This document shows, one piece after another, positions 1-8,098 of a stretch of 23,674 nt of DNA. Both the position numbers and the translations under genes were made by a program. Every line of letters starts with the position of its first letter. Within the stretch, counting starts at the first letter, position 1. Source of the DNA: SCTD01 sp036675425 (GTDB lineage Bacteria; Actinomycetota; Actinomycetes; Mycobacteriales; SCTD01); NCBI GenBank assembly GCA_036675425.1, contig JAKFFB010000170.1, forward strand, positions 1 to 23,674. Direction: 5' to 3'. The notes under the pieces are model-generated. The model had not been told where the DNA came from, ran no database searches, and saw only the letters and a list, made by a program, of their open reading frames with translations.

Positions 1-340
1 GAGCGGGTCCACCACCTCGTCGATCGGCAGCGCGGTGTCCACCGTGTCGACGACGGGGTCCAGGGCGTCGAGCACGGGGTCGACTGCGTCCACCACCGGG
101 TCGAGGATGGGATCCACGATCGGGGCGACTGCGTCCACCACCGGGTCGACGACCTGGAGCACCGGCTCCAGGACGGGGTCGACGAGCTCGAGGGCGGGAT
201 CGAGGGCCTCGACCACAGGCTCGACCACGGGATCGAGGACCTCGACCACAGGCTCGACCACCGGGCCGATCACCGGGGCGCCGGCGTCGACGACCGGCTC
301 GAGGGCATCGACGACCGGGGCGACGGCGTCGACCACAGGG
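1..340 (-). repeat. Degenerate repeats encoding DPVVDAV-like units
   Basis: Imperfect short repeats (on the plus strand variants of ggtcgacgac, gcgtcgacca) encode recurrent D/E-P-V-V/L-D/E units in the C-terminal tail of the HD-GYP gene. The DNA is degenerate while the amino-acid pattern is well kept, which suggests selection on the protein rather than recent DNA expansion. Confidence 0.7.
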
Positions 341-1812
341 TCAGGCTCCGGCACCGGGACATGGACGGGATCTCCGCCGGGCAGCAGCGGTTCGCCGGAC
401 AGGTCGGGCAGCAGCGGCTCGGCGATCGGCAGAGGAGCCACCGGACCGACCACCGGACCGACCACCGGACCGACCACGGGACCGACCGCCACCGGACCGA
501 CCGCCACCGGACCGACCACGACCGGGCCGATGACGGGCGCGCCCGGCAGCGCCACGGGCTCCAGCCCCGTCGGCGGCCCCACGACCGGCCCGACCGGCAC
601 CTCGACCGGCGGCACGCCCGTCGCCGGCCCGACCACGGGAACCACGGACGCGGCGCGCACGGCGACCAGCGGCACGGCCAGCTCGGCCGGCGACGACACC
701 CCCAGCGCGAACGCGTCCGAGCCCGAGCCGTCCACGGAGCTCGGCCCCGGGACGGCACCGAGGCCGGTCACGGCGATCGCCGCAGCCCCGGCCACGCCTG
801 CCGCTGCCGGACCGGCGGCAGCGCCCGCGGAGGCACCCAGCCGACCGGCCTCGGCCAGCATCCGCAGGAAGGGCACCTGCATCGCGAACGACACCGGCCC
901 CATCGCCCACAGCAGCCGGGGGAGCGGCACCGACAGGAAGGCCCGGCCGCAGGCGGGGTCGAAGTGGGTGCCCGAGCACGCGGCGAGCTCGGTGCGGGCG
1001 GCGGCCGTGGCCATCGCCTTCTTGTAGGTGCGGGCAGCCGTCATCGTCTCGAAGGCGTCGACCAGCCCGACCATCCGGCCGGCCGGCGAGATCGCGGTCC
1101 CGGCGAGACCAGCGGGATAGCCGCTCCCGTCGTACTTCTCGTGGTGCTCGACGATGCCGAGACCCCACTCGCCGAGCCAGGGCAGCAGGGGCGCGGCAAG
1201 CTCCGCACCGGCCGACGGGTGCGCCTTCACGGCGTCGAACTCACCGGCTGTCAGCCGGCTGGGCTTGTTGAGGATGCCGACCGGCACGTCGAGCTTGCCG
1301 AGGTCGTGCAGCAGCGCGGCCCAGCGCAGTCGGTCGCGGTCGGCGGCTCCCAGCCGCATCTCGACGGCGAGCAGGTCGGTCAGCACGCGCACGCGCTCGC
1401 AGTGGCCGCGGGTCCGTCGGTCGTGCGCACCGAGGGCGCCGATGAGGCGCAGGACCTGCTCGGCAGTCCCGGACGGCGTGCGCTCGAGCCGCTCCTGGGA
1501 GCGCAGGACCGCGTCGCGCGCGACCCGGTAGCGGGACGGGGCGGCGTTCGGGAAGAGCAGGTCCAGCCTCAGCAGGACCGGGAGCGGGGAGAGGTGCCGT
1601 ACGCCGCGCTCGACGGCGACGCCGGTCAGCACGGCGGCGGCCATCGCGAGCGCCGGCCACAGCCAGGCCGGGTCCGGCTGCTCGGGCGCCGCCCGGTCGA
1701 CGGCCAGGACCGCGAGCCCGGACGCGGCCAGCGGGACCAGCACCAGCGCCACCCGCACGGTGCCGGCGAGCACGGGACGCGCGCGCCACCTGTCGTCCGC
1801 GTCCCCCGTCAT
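1..1812 (-). CDS. HD-GYP domain membrane protein with long Val/Pro/Asp repeat tail (3' end outside window)
   Basis: Probable cyclic-di-GMP phosphodiesterase of the HD-GYP family. Reading from ATG 1812, two hydrophobic segments near the N-terminus (about residues 13-38 and 49-66) precede the catalytic domain. The HD pair is H169-D170 (in LLHDLGKLDVP), the HHE triad is 223-225, followed by DGSGYP at 228-233, then a DAFETMTAARTYK stretch typical of the family. After the domain comes an Ala-rich hydrophobic segment (about 325-352) and then at least 250 residues of low-complexity repeats such as DPVVDAVDPVLD and VGPVVGP, still open at the left edge. If the third hydrophobic segment spans the membrane, the tail would be outside the cell; that topology is inference. 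The frame is uninterrupted across the whole span. Domain assignment is firm; c-di-GMP hydrolysis is family knowledge. The tail's role is unknown. Confidence 0.9.
   Translation of the reverse strand, partial: MTGDADDRWRARPVLAGTVRVALVLVPLAASGLAVLAVDRAAPEQPDPAWLWPALAMAAAVLTGVAVERGVRHLSPLPVLLRLDLLFPNAAPSRYRVARDAVLRSQERLERTPSGTAEQVLRLIGALGAHDRRTRGHCERVRVLTDLLAVEMRLGAADRDRLRWAALLHDLGKLDVPVGILNKPSRLTAGEFDAVKAHPSAGAELAAPLLPWLGEWGLGIVEHHEKYDGSGYPAGLAGTAISPAGRMVGLVDAFETMTAARTYKKAMATAAARTELAACSGTHFDPACGRAFLSVPLPRLLWAMGPVSFAMQVPFLRMLAEAGRLGASAGAAAGPAAAGVAGAAAIAVTGLGAVPGPSSVDGSGSDAFALGVSSPAELAVPLVAVRAASVVPVVGPATGVPPVEVPVGPVVGPPTGLEPVALPGAPVIGPVVVGPVAVGPVAVGPVVGPVVGPVVGPVAPLPIAEPLLPDLSGEPLLPGGDPVHVPVPEPDPVVDAVAPVVDALEPVVDAGAPVIGPVVEPVVEVLDPVVEPVVEALDPALELVDPVLEPVLQVVDPVVDAVAPIVDPILDPVVDAVDPVLDALDPVVDTVDTALPIDEVVDPL
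438..530 (-). repeat. Near-perfect 12-15 bp tandem repeats encoding VGPVVGP
   Basis: Plus-strand unit accgaccaccgg is repeated almost perfectly, with some units extended to 15 bases (accgaccgccaccgg). On the minus strand it encodes GPVVGPVV and then GPVAVGPVAV within the HD-GYP protein tail. Unit lengths are multiples of three, so expansion or contraction keeps the frame. Probably a slippage-prone tract. Confidence 0.8.
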
Positions 1813-1849
1813 CGTCCCGGGATCGGCAGCGCCCGCTATGCCCTGTAGA

Positions 1850-1863
1850 CCCCCGTTCGGGGG
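1850..1863. terminator. Small C5/G5 hairpin
   Basis: CCCCC-GTTC-GGGGG, a five-pair stem with a four-base loop, between the DUF6131 stop and the HD-GYP start. It may belong to a terminator cluster for minus-strand transcription, or sit in the HD-GYP leader. Weak on its own. Confidence 0.35.
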
Positions 1864-1874
1864 ACGCGCAGCAC

Positions 1875-1904
1875 GACGCCGCCGGCCGGGGGGCCGACGG
1901 CGTC
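1875..1904 (-). terminator. Long GC-rich hairpin downstream of DUF6131
   Basis: Left arm GACGCCG-C-CGGCC (1875-1887) pairs with right arm GGCCG-A-CGGCGTC (1892-1904): 12 of 13 positions pair around a GGGG loop. It begins 40 bases past the DUF6131 stop on the minus strand and has no T-run, as is common for actinobacterial terminators. It would separate DUF6131 from the HD-GYP gene. Confidence 0.6.
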
Positions 1905-1910
1905 GAGGTG

Positions 1911-1933
1911 CGGCGCCGGGGTCAGCGGCGCCG
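1911..1933 (-). terminator. Second hairpin with two CGGCGCCG arms
   Basis: CGGCGCCG occurs at 1911-1918 and 1926-1933. The octamer is self-complementary, so the copies can form an 8-pair stem with a 7-base loop. It lies directly after the DUF6131 stop, ahead of the longer hairpin at 1875-1904. Confidence 0.5.
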
Positions 1934-1944
1934 AGGCGGGTGCG

Positions 1945-2088
1945 TCAGTAGACGCGGCGGCGGGTGCCGCCGAGCGGGACGAGGTTGAGGACCAGGCCGA
2001 CCACCAGCAGGATCACGCCGAGGGTGGTGAGGATCGAGGGCCCGACCAGCAGGCCGATGAGCAGGAGGATCAGGCCGAGGACGATCAT
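1945..2088 (-). CDS. DUF6131 family small membrane protein
   Basis: A 47-residue protein made almost entirely of two hydrophobic helices (MIVLGLILLLIGLLVG, then LGVILLVVGLVLNLV) and a basic tail GTRRRVY. This matches the DUF6131 pattern of tiny actinobacterial membrane proteins of unknown function. ATG 2088 was chosen because an AAGGAGAA ribosome site lies six bases upstream; the frame extends further upstream but those residues are polar and out of family. It follows the otsA-type gene on the same strand, but an inverted repeat in the 61-base gap may partly uncouple them. It is followed by two strong hairpins. Confidence 0.85.
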   Translation of the reverse strand: MIVLGLILLLIGLLVGPSILTTLGVILLVVGLVLNLVPLGGTRRRVY

Positions 2089-2109
2089 GGGGGGTTCTCC
2101 TTCGTGGGG

Positions 2110-2146
2110 GTCACGGTGCGTGCAGGAGATCTCCCCGCTCCGTGAC
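2110..2146 (-). terminator. Inverted repeat after the OtsA-type gene
   Basis: GTCACGG (2110-2116) pairs perfectly with CCGTGAC (2140-2146). The loop contains a further palindrome, GGAGATCTCC (2125-2134). It begins 3 bases past the otsA-type TAG on the minus strand, so a terminator or processing hairpin between that gene and DUF6131 is likely. Confidence 0.5.
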
Positions 2147-2149
2147 GGG

Positions 2150-3712
2150 CTACGCCTCCCCGCCTGCAACGTCCCGGTTTGTCCGGTTCGCCTCGCGCAG
2201 CTCGGTGAGGTCGTGCAGCTGCACGGAGAGCCAGCGGCGTACGTCGTTGTGGTGCACGACCAGCGCGGCGTGCTCGCGCCGGTCCCGGCGCAGCTGCGGC
2301 GGCATGGTCAGGGCGGTGTAGAGCGCGTCGGCCTGCTGCGCGACGTCGAACGGGTGCAGCGTCACGGCGAAGCGGCCCAGCTCGTCGTGCGCGCCGGTGG
2401 CCTCCGACAGCGCGAGCACCATGTCGCGCTCGTTGACGACGACCGCCTCCTTGGCCACCAGGTTCATCCCGTCGGCGACGGCGTTGACGACGAGGACGTC
2501 GCAGCGCCGGTACGCCGCTGTCGCGAGCGCCATGTCGGACGCCAGTCGGAGGTCGACCGGCTGCCAGTCCCCGGTGCCGAACTTCGCGTTGACCGACGTC
2601 GCGGCGGCGCCGATCTCGGCGAGGTAGGCGGCGTACTCCGGCACGTCCTGCCGGCTGGGCTGCAGCAGCGCGAGGAACTGCACCTGCCCGTGCAGCTCGG
2701 GGTGCTCGGTGAGGAGCAGGTCGTACGCCGTGAAGCCGCGCACGATGTTCTTGCTGGGGTCGGTGCGGTCGACGCGCAGGATCAGCTGGCCGCCGGCCAG
2801 GCGCTCGTCGAGGTCGACCAGGTGCTCGTCGCTGGCGTCGGTGTGCGCGACCTGCTCGAGCGCCTCGATGTCGATGCTGATCGGGTAGGCGCGGACGTGC
2901 ACCCGCCGGCCAGGGACCTGCACGGTCATGTCGCTGAGGTCGACCGGCAGGCCGAGCAGCTCCTGCGCGCAGAGGACGAAGGCGCGGGCGTCGGCGCGGG
3001 TGTGGAAGGCGACGACGTCGCAGCCGAGGAGCCCCAGCAGCAGCCGCTCGCGCATGTCCGGCGGCAGCACCCGCCAGGCGTCCGGGCCGGGCCAGGGGAT
3101 GTGCACGAAGTGGCTGAGGACGGCGTCCGGGCAGCGCTCCCGCACCATCTGGCCGACGAGGTAGAAGTGGTAGTCGTGCAGCAGGACCAGCGCCTGCCCG
3201 CCCACCTTCTCGACCTGCTGCACGACGGCCTCGGCGGCCAGCTCGTTCGCGACGACGTAGCCGTCCTCGAAGGCCGCCCGCTCGACCCGGCCGATCGACG
3301 GGCTGCTCTTGAGGTCGTGCAGCCGGTGCTGCACGAACCACAGCAAGGGGTTCGCGACGACGCCGTAGAAGGGCTCGTGCACCTCCGGCGGGATCGGCAC
3401 CAGTCGCACCGCGACCTCGCGCTCGACCGGGTCGCCGTCCGCCAGCAGCCTCGGCTCGCCGTCGAGGGCCAGCCGCAGCGGGGCGTCGCCGACCTCCTCC
3501 GCGACGACCGCGTCCTCGCCGCCGGCGGCGACGCAGACCCAGACGGCCTCGTCCAGGTGGCCGGTCAGCCCGGACAGGGCGGTGACCAGGCCGCCGGCGC
3601 CGCGGTCGAGCACCCGCTCGCCGGTCCGCGGGTCGACGTCGAAGCCGACGGGGCCGCGGTGGGAGAGCAGGACGACGGGCAGGTCGGAGATCAGCAGGTC
3701 GGCGGGGGGCAC
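2150..3712 (-). CDS. otsA: Glycosyltransferase family 20, trehalose-6-phosphate synthase type (OtsA-like)
   Basis: 520 residues from GTG 3712, chosen because an AGGA site lies 7 bases upstream and because upstream residues look non-coding and overlap the DGAT gene. Family features: VVLLSHRGPV (13-22) at the position of the usual SNR motif, GAGGLVTAL (38-46), the FYGVVANPLLWF acceptor region (115-126), HDYH (179-182), FVHIPWP (202-208), R316 and K321 in VDRTDPSK matching the donor-phosphate Arg/Lys pair, and ADGMNLVAKE (413-422). Known family reaction: UDP- or GDP-glucose plus glucose-6-phosphate gives trehalose-6-phosphate. The motif wording (SHR, DRTDPSK) differs from E. coli OtsA and resembles a divergent actinobacterial subgroup, so the exact substrate is uncertain. 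No otsB phosphatase is adjacent. It lies 37 bases after the WS/DGAT gene, probably co-transcribed. Confidence 0.85.
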   Translation of the reverse strand: MPPADLLISDLPVVLLSHRGPVGFDVDPRTGERVLDRGAGGLVTALSGLTGHLDEAVWVCVAAGGEDAVVAEEVGDAPLRLALDGEPRLLADGDPVEREVAVRLVPIPPEVHEPFYGVVANPLLWFVQHRLHDLKSSPSIGRVERAAFEDGYVVANELAAEAVVQQVEKVGGQALVLLHDYHFYLVGQMVRERCPDAVLSHFVHIPWPGPDAWRVLPPDMRERLLLGLLGCDVVAFHTRADARAFVLCAQELLGLPVDLSDMTVQVPGRRVHVRAYPISIDIEALEQVAHTDASDEHLVDLDERLAGGQLILRVDRTDPSKNIVRGFTAYDLLLTEHPELHGQVQFLALLQPSRQDVPEYAAYLAEIGAAATSVNAKFGTGDWQPVDLRLASDMALATAAYRRCDVLVVNAVADGMNLVAKEAVVVNERDMVLALSEATGAHDELGRFAVTLHPFDVAQQADALYTALTMPPQLRRDRREHAALVVHHNDVRRWLSVQLHDLTELREANRTNRDVAGGEA

Positions 3713-3749
3713 GCCTCGATCCTGCCCAACCCCGGACGAAGCTGACGGA

Positions 3750-5189
3750 TCAGGTCCAGACAACGGACTTCTTGAGGTCCTCGAGCTCGTCCACGAGGTA
3801 GCCGGCCAGCCGGTCGAGGTCGGGGACCAGATCACGATCGGCGATCAGGCCGAAGTGCATGCCGTCCTCGTAGGACATCACGGTGATGTTGAGCCCCTGG
3901 CCGTCGGCGATCGCGGACAGCGGGTAGTACTGCATCAACCGCGCGCCGGCGTAGTAGAGCGGGATGTTCGGACCGGGGACGTTCGAGATGATCAGGTTGA
4001 ACGGGCTCAGCCACTCGACGAGCCGCAGCCGGGCCGCCATCCGCGCCGCCTGACCGGCGAGCGCCGGCATGGCGAACTGCGTGACGTCGGAGAGCAGGTC
4101 GGCCGGCAGCGCGCCGTGCTGCTCCTTGGCCGCGCGCATCGCAGCGTGGCAGTGCATGAGCCGGTCGGCCGGCTCGGCCAGGTGGGTCGGCAGCGGCGCG
4201 GTCATGGTCGAGACGCGGTTGCCGCCGGTGCCCTTCTGCTCCTCCGTGCGCACGGAGACGGGCACCGCGGCGACCAGCGGACCGTCCGGCAGGGCGGCGT
4301 GGTCGACCAGCCAGCGACGCAGCGCCCCGGCGCAGAGCGCCATGACGACGTCGTTGACGGTGGCGCCGCCGGCGTTCTTGATCTCCTTGACGTCGGCGAG
4401 CGGGACGGTGCAGAACGCCCACCGGCGGTGCGGTCCGACCGGCCGGTTGAAGGGCGTACGGGGCGCGCGCAGGCCGGTCTGCGACAGCACCGCGCTCTCG
4501 CCCCGGCGCGGGATGAAGCGGTCGACGACCGGCAGCTTGGGCCGGGCCGGGCTCATGGCGAGACCGGGCAGCGAGCGGGCGACCGCGGCGCTGACCCGGG
4601 CGGCGCGCACCGGCTGCCCGGCCAGGGTGAGCAGGCTGCGAGCGAGCAGCGAGATGCTCCCCGGCTCCTCGTCGCACTCCCACGGCGGGACGTCGCCCAG
4701 ATCGCGGCCCTCGGGCGTGAGGTCGAGCACGGCGGCCAGGATGTCGTTGCCCGAGACGCCGTCGATCGCGGCGTGGTGGACCTTGGTGTAGACCGCCATC
4801 CGGCCGCCGGACAGGCCTGAGATCAGGTAGAGCTCCCACAGCGGGCGGCGGCGGTCGAGCGGCCGCGCGTGCAGGCGGGCCGCCTGCTCGGCCAGCTGCC
4901 GGTCGTCGCCGGGCGCGGGCAGCGCGAGCTCGCGGACGTGGAACTCGATGTCGAAGTCCGGGTCCTCGATCCAGTACGGCTGGTCGAAGCCGAACGGCAC
5001 CTCGGCCAGCCGGCGGCGGAACGGCGGCACCAGGTGCAGCCGCTCGCTGATGGCCCGCTGCAGCCGCTCCAGCGTCAGCGGCTCCGGCGCGGTCGACGGG
5101 TCGAGGACGCACACGCTCCCGACGTGGCCGTAGACCGAGGAGGTCTCCATCGCGAGGAAGGCGGCGTCGAGGCCGGTCAGCTGCTGCAC
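3750..5189 (-). CDS. Wax ester synthase / diacylglycerol acyltransferase (WS/DGAT)
   Basis: 479 residues from GTG 5189 with a GGAGG site 7 bases upstream. Typical family length. The N-terminal LTGLDAAFLAMET segment, PLWEL (116-120), catalytic HHAAIDG (138-144, the HHxxxDG motif), NDVVMALCAGALRRWL and SNVPGPNIPLYYAGARL are all hallmarks of bacterial WS/DGAT enzymes. These transfer acyl-CoA to diacylglycerol or fatty alcohols to make storage triacylglycerol or wax esters at the inner membrane face. A sigma-70-like promoter (TGGACA-17-CAGGCT) lies just upstream, and the OtsA-type gene follows, suggesting a two-gene storage/stress operon. Which lipid is made cannot be told from sequence. Confidence 0.93.
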   Translation of the reverse strand: MQQLTGLDAAFLAMETSSVYGHVGSVCVLDPSTAPEPLTLERLQRAISERLHLVPPFRRRLAEVPFGFDQPYWIEDPDFDIEFHVRELALPAPGDDRQLAEQAARLHARPLDRRRPLWELYLISGLSGGRMAVYTKVHHAAIDGVSGNDILAAVLDLTPEGRDLGDVPPWECDEEPGSISLLARSLLTLAGQPVRAARVSAAVARSLPGLAMSPARPKLPVVDRFIPRRGESAVLSQTGLRAPRTPFNRPVGPHRRWAFCTVPLADVKEIKNAGGATVNDVVMALCAGALRRWLVDHAALPDGPLVAAVPVSVRTEEQKGTGGNRVSTMTAPLPTHLAEPADRLMHCHAAMRAAKEQHGALPADLLSDVTQFAMPALAGQAARMAARLRLVEWLSPFNLIISNVPGPNIPLYYAGARLMQYYPLSAIADGQGLNITVMSYEDGMHFGLIADRDLVPDLDRLAGYLVDELEDLKKSVVWT

Positions 5190-5221
5190 GGGGGTGCCTC
5201 CAGAGAAGATCGGGTGCGCTG

Positions 5222-5250
5222 AGCCTGTACCCCGCTCGTGCCGGTGTCCA
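5222..5250 (-). promoter_or_regulatory. Sigma-70-like promoter of the WS/DGAT - OtsA unit
   Basis: On the minus strand TGGACA (5245-5250) and CAGGCT (5222-5227) are separated by exactly 17 bases. The -35 box matches TTGACA at five of six positions and the -10 fits the yAnnnT form. Transcription would start about 26 bases before GTG 5189, leaving room for the GGAGG site. Confidence 0.6.
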
Positions 5251-5262
5251 CGCAGGGTCCGG

Positions 5263-8061
5263 TCAGGACAGGCGGTACCGGCCCGTGAGCGTGCCGGCGC
5301 CGAGACCGGTCAGCCCGAGCACCAGGACCACGCCGAGGGCGAGCGAGCCGTCGGTCGGCAGGGTGGCGTCGACCAGGCCGGTGACGCGGTGCTCGTGGCC
5401 GTCGTGGTCGTGCGGGTCGGCGGTCACGGGGTCGGTGACCTGCAGGTCGCTGTCGCTGACCGAGACGCTCTGCGCGACGCCGTCCTCGTCGAAGGCGACG
5501 TCGACGACGACGAGCTCGCCGCCCTCGCCCTCGGCGCAGTAGGTGTAGGCCGCGCCGTCGCGGTCGGCCGGCTGGCCGATGGCGGACAGGAAGCCCTCGA
5601 GGTTCAGGCCCAGTGCGGCGTGGAGGTCGTTGACCTGCGGCATCGAGCCGTCGGTGACGCAGCTGTTCGCGCCGTAGACCGCGCGCTCCCAGATGCCGAT
5701 GTAGGTCTCGGAGCCGTTGAGCATGTCGTCGATGATCTCGGCGCCGAGGCCGGGCGACTTCTGGTCGGCGGCGAGGGCGATCTCGTGGAACCAGTCGGCG
5801 AACATGCCGTACTGCGCGACGCCCTCGTCGTTGATGTCGAAGGTGCGCAGGCTGCTGGACTGCTGGCGCAGCTGGACGCCGCCGATGGGCGCGGCGAACG
5901 GCTTGCTGTAGTCGACCTTCTGGCTGACCTTCGACTGGTCGCGCGGGCCGGGCTGGCCACCGAGGCCGTTGGTGTCTGCGCCGTAGCCCATGCCGAAGTC
6001 GTAGCCCGCGGGCGCCTGCTCGGCGGCGTACTTCGTGAGCTGGGTCCAGCGGTCCACGAAGGACGCCGCGTCGTCGGTGCGCGGGGCCACGACGCCGCCC
6101 TGCTCGTAGATGCGCTGGTAGGTGACCTCGTTGCCCCAGCTGTGGCTGGACATGACGGCCGGCAGGACCGGCGCGCGCTTCTCCGCCTTGGCCTCGGCCA
6201 GCTCGGCCGGGACGATCTCGGCCTCCAGGAGGTCGAGGGCCTGGCGCTGGGCAGCCGCACTCATGTGGTCCGGGTCGAAGATCATGCCCTTGGCGACCAT
6301 CGAGCGGATCAGGTGCTTGCCCAGGTCGGTGAGGCCGCGGCTGTTGCAGTGCGGACCGGCCGGGTAGAGCGGCGCGACGAAGCCCTTGGACGCGACGCCG
6401 AACTCGTTGAGCACGCGGCCGGCGAGCGCGTCGACGTCCTCGGAGCCGAACTGCGTCGTGGCGTCGGTCGGGCTGAGCTGGGTCTTGTCGTGCTGGTCGC
6501 CCGACTCCTTGTCGCCGTGGTCGTGCGGCGCCTCCTCCGGGCAGGTCTGCATGTCCCACCAGTGACCGGTGACGTCGCGGTTGCCCAGACCGACGACGAC
6601 GCCGGTGGAGCCGCCGTCACCGGTGACGCCGGAGAGCGCGTTGTCGAACTTGTTCACCAGCTCCATCTGCCGGACGCCCATGTCGAAGACCTCCTGCAGG
6701 CGCCGGTCGATGTCCTCGGTGGTGCACTGCGGGACGTCGAGGTACTCGGTGCAGTCGAACAGGCCGGAGATCTCGATGCCGAGCACCAGCGCCATGCGGC
6801 CGGCGTTGATGGCCTGGCGCGCCTGGGCGGGGCTCGTGACGATGCGCAGCCAGCCCTCGCCGGGACCGCCGTACTGCGCGTCGATGTAGTCCTGCAGCTC
6901 GAACAGGCGCTGCGCCTGCAGGCGCACGCCGTCCATCTCGTTGCAGGAGTTCTTCTTGACGGGGTAGAGCTCGCAGAGGGCCTCGTTGTCGACCAGCAGG
7001 TTCGTGGTCAGTCGCAGCCCGCCGAGGTAGGCGCGCTCGAGCCAGCGCCAGTAGTACTGCTCGTGGGTGAGCGTGCGGTTCTGCGGCCAGCTGTTGAAGG
7101 TCGGCCAGCCCTGCGGGTCGTAGCTCGCCATGTACTCGGGGGCGTTGCCACCGAGCGGGACCTCGAGGACGCCGTTGAACGGGTTCTTCTCGTCCTGGCA
7201 GTTGCCGAGCGCGTACTCCACGCCGTACTCGTGCCACGGCCGGCCGCAGCGCAGCTCACCGCCGAGGAACTCGAAGGCCATGCCGTGCACGTGCGCCTCG
7301 AAGAAGCCCTTGACCGGCTGGTTCGGGTTGCCCTTGACGGGCGCGGGACGGCCCTCGGCGTCGGTGTCGATCTCCGGCCAGCTGGCGCACGCGGTGCCGT
7401 TGGCGTCCGCGTCGGAGGGGTTGTCGTCGGCCACGTGGCGCAGCGTCAGCGGCGTGCCCTCGCCGAGCGTCAGCCCGCCGTCGGCGACCGTGAGCGCGGC
7501 GTCCTGGGCCTTGTTGGTCAGCAGGTAGGTCTGGCCGTTCCTGCTCTTGGCGTCGGGGTCGGCGCCGGTGGCCGTCAGCCGCCACTCGGCGGCCTCGCTC
7601 GGCTCGGGAGCCTTGACGACGCTTCCGTCGGTGAGCAGTCCGGCGACGCTGCCGGCGGCGAGGTAGCTGCGCACGTCCCACCAGGCGCCCTCGTGGGCGG
7701 TGTCGCGACCCTCGTTGGTCGCGAGGAGGTACTCGCCGAGGCGCGTGGCCTGGAAGTGGAACGGCTCCGCGGCGGACGCGTCCGGGGTCACCGACAGGGT
7801 GCCGGCGTCCTCCACGACGTAGCCCTGGCCGGGCGCCTCGACCGTGTAGCAGCCACCTGCGACCGCGTAGCGGTCCTCCGGCTGCGCGAGGCGGTCGTTC
7901 ACGTCCCGGTCCTGCACCAGCGCGAACGGCGTGGTGAGCGCGGGGGTGACGGACGGTGCGTCCTTGCCGGACGCGAAGGCGCCGGCGCCGGCCGTCGTGA
8001 GGGCCAGGGCGGAGACGCCGAGCAGCGCGCGCAGCACCGCGGGGCGGGAGGGAGACGTCAT
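5263..8061 (-). CDS. Large secreted membrane-dipeptidase-like (M19/amidohydrolase fold) protein with C-terminal anchor
   Basis: 932 residues from ATG 8061, chosen because a classic signal peptide follows (ALLGVSALALTTAGAGAFAS, about 12-31). An N-terminal region of about 250 residues, perhaps beta-rich, precedes a metallohydrolase region. Candidate metal ligands in the peptidase M19 order: HVH (257-259), LGIEISG (428-433, E430), FDPDHMS (595-601, H599), SSHSWG (638-643, H640) and GADTNGLG (694-701, D696). Two His/Asp-rich stretches (H513-H524 region and H884-H891) are insertions. The tail has LPTDG (901-905), a hydrophobic segment and a basic end, resembling a wall-sorting or membrane anchor. 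Family members are often annotated vaguely; substrate is unknown. It is divergent from the RhtA-like exporter, sharing a 120-base region with a palindrome. Confidence 0.8.
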   Translation of the reverse strand: MTSPSRPAVLRALLGVSALALTTAGAGAFASGKDAPSVTPALTTPFALVQDRDVNDRLAQPEDRYAVAGGCYTVEAPGQGYVVEDAGTLSVTPDASAAEPFHFQATRLGEYLLATNEGRDTAHEGAWWDVRSYLAAGSVAGLLTDGSVVKAPEPSEAAEWRLTATGADPDAKSRNGQTYLLTNKAQDAALTVADGGLTLGEGTPLTLRHVADDNPSDADANGTACASWPEIDTDAEGRPAPVKGNPNQPVKGFFEAHVHGMAFEFLGGELRCGRPWHEYGVEYALGNCQDEKNPFNGVLEVPLGGNAPEYMASYDPQGWPTFNSWPQNRTLTHEQYYWRWLERAYLGGLRLTTNLLVDNEALCELYPVKKNSCNEMDGVRLQAQRLFELQDYIDAQYGGPGEGWLRIVTSPAQARQAINAGRMALVLGIEISGLFDCTEYLDVPQCTTEDIDRRLQEVFDMGVRQMELVNKFDNALSGVTGDGGSTGVVVGLGNRDVTGHWWDMQTCPEEAPHDHGDKESGDQHDKTQLSPTDATTQFGSEDVDALAGRVLNEFGVASKGFVAPLYPAGPHCNSRGLTDLGKHLIRSMVAKGMIFDPDHMSAAAQRQALDLLEAEIVPAELAEAKAEKRAPVLPAVMSSHSWGNEVTYQRIYEQGGVVAPRTDDAASFVDRWTQLTKYAAEQAPAGYDFGMGYGADTNGLGGQPGPRDQSKVSQKVDYSKPFAAPIGGVQLRQQSSSLRTFDINDEGVAQYGMFADWFHEIALAADQKSPGLGAEIIDDMLNGSETYIGIWERAVYGANSCVTDGSMPQVNDLHAALGLNLEGFLSAIGQPADRDGAAYTYCAEGEGGELVVVDVAFDEDGVAQSVSVSDSDLQVTDPVTADPHDHDGHEHRVTGLVDATLPTDGSLALGVVLVLGLTGLGAGTLTGRYRLS

Positions 8062-8098
8062 GCAGGCGTGTTTCGCCGCGGCGGACGGCTTCTCCTGC

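Noticed and set aside
438..530. Regular repeats that might be a CRISPR array
   Set aside because: Units are 12-15 bases without spacers and code for a continuous protein tail.
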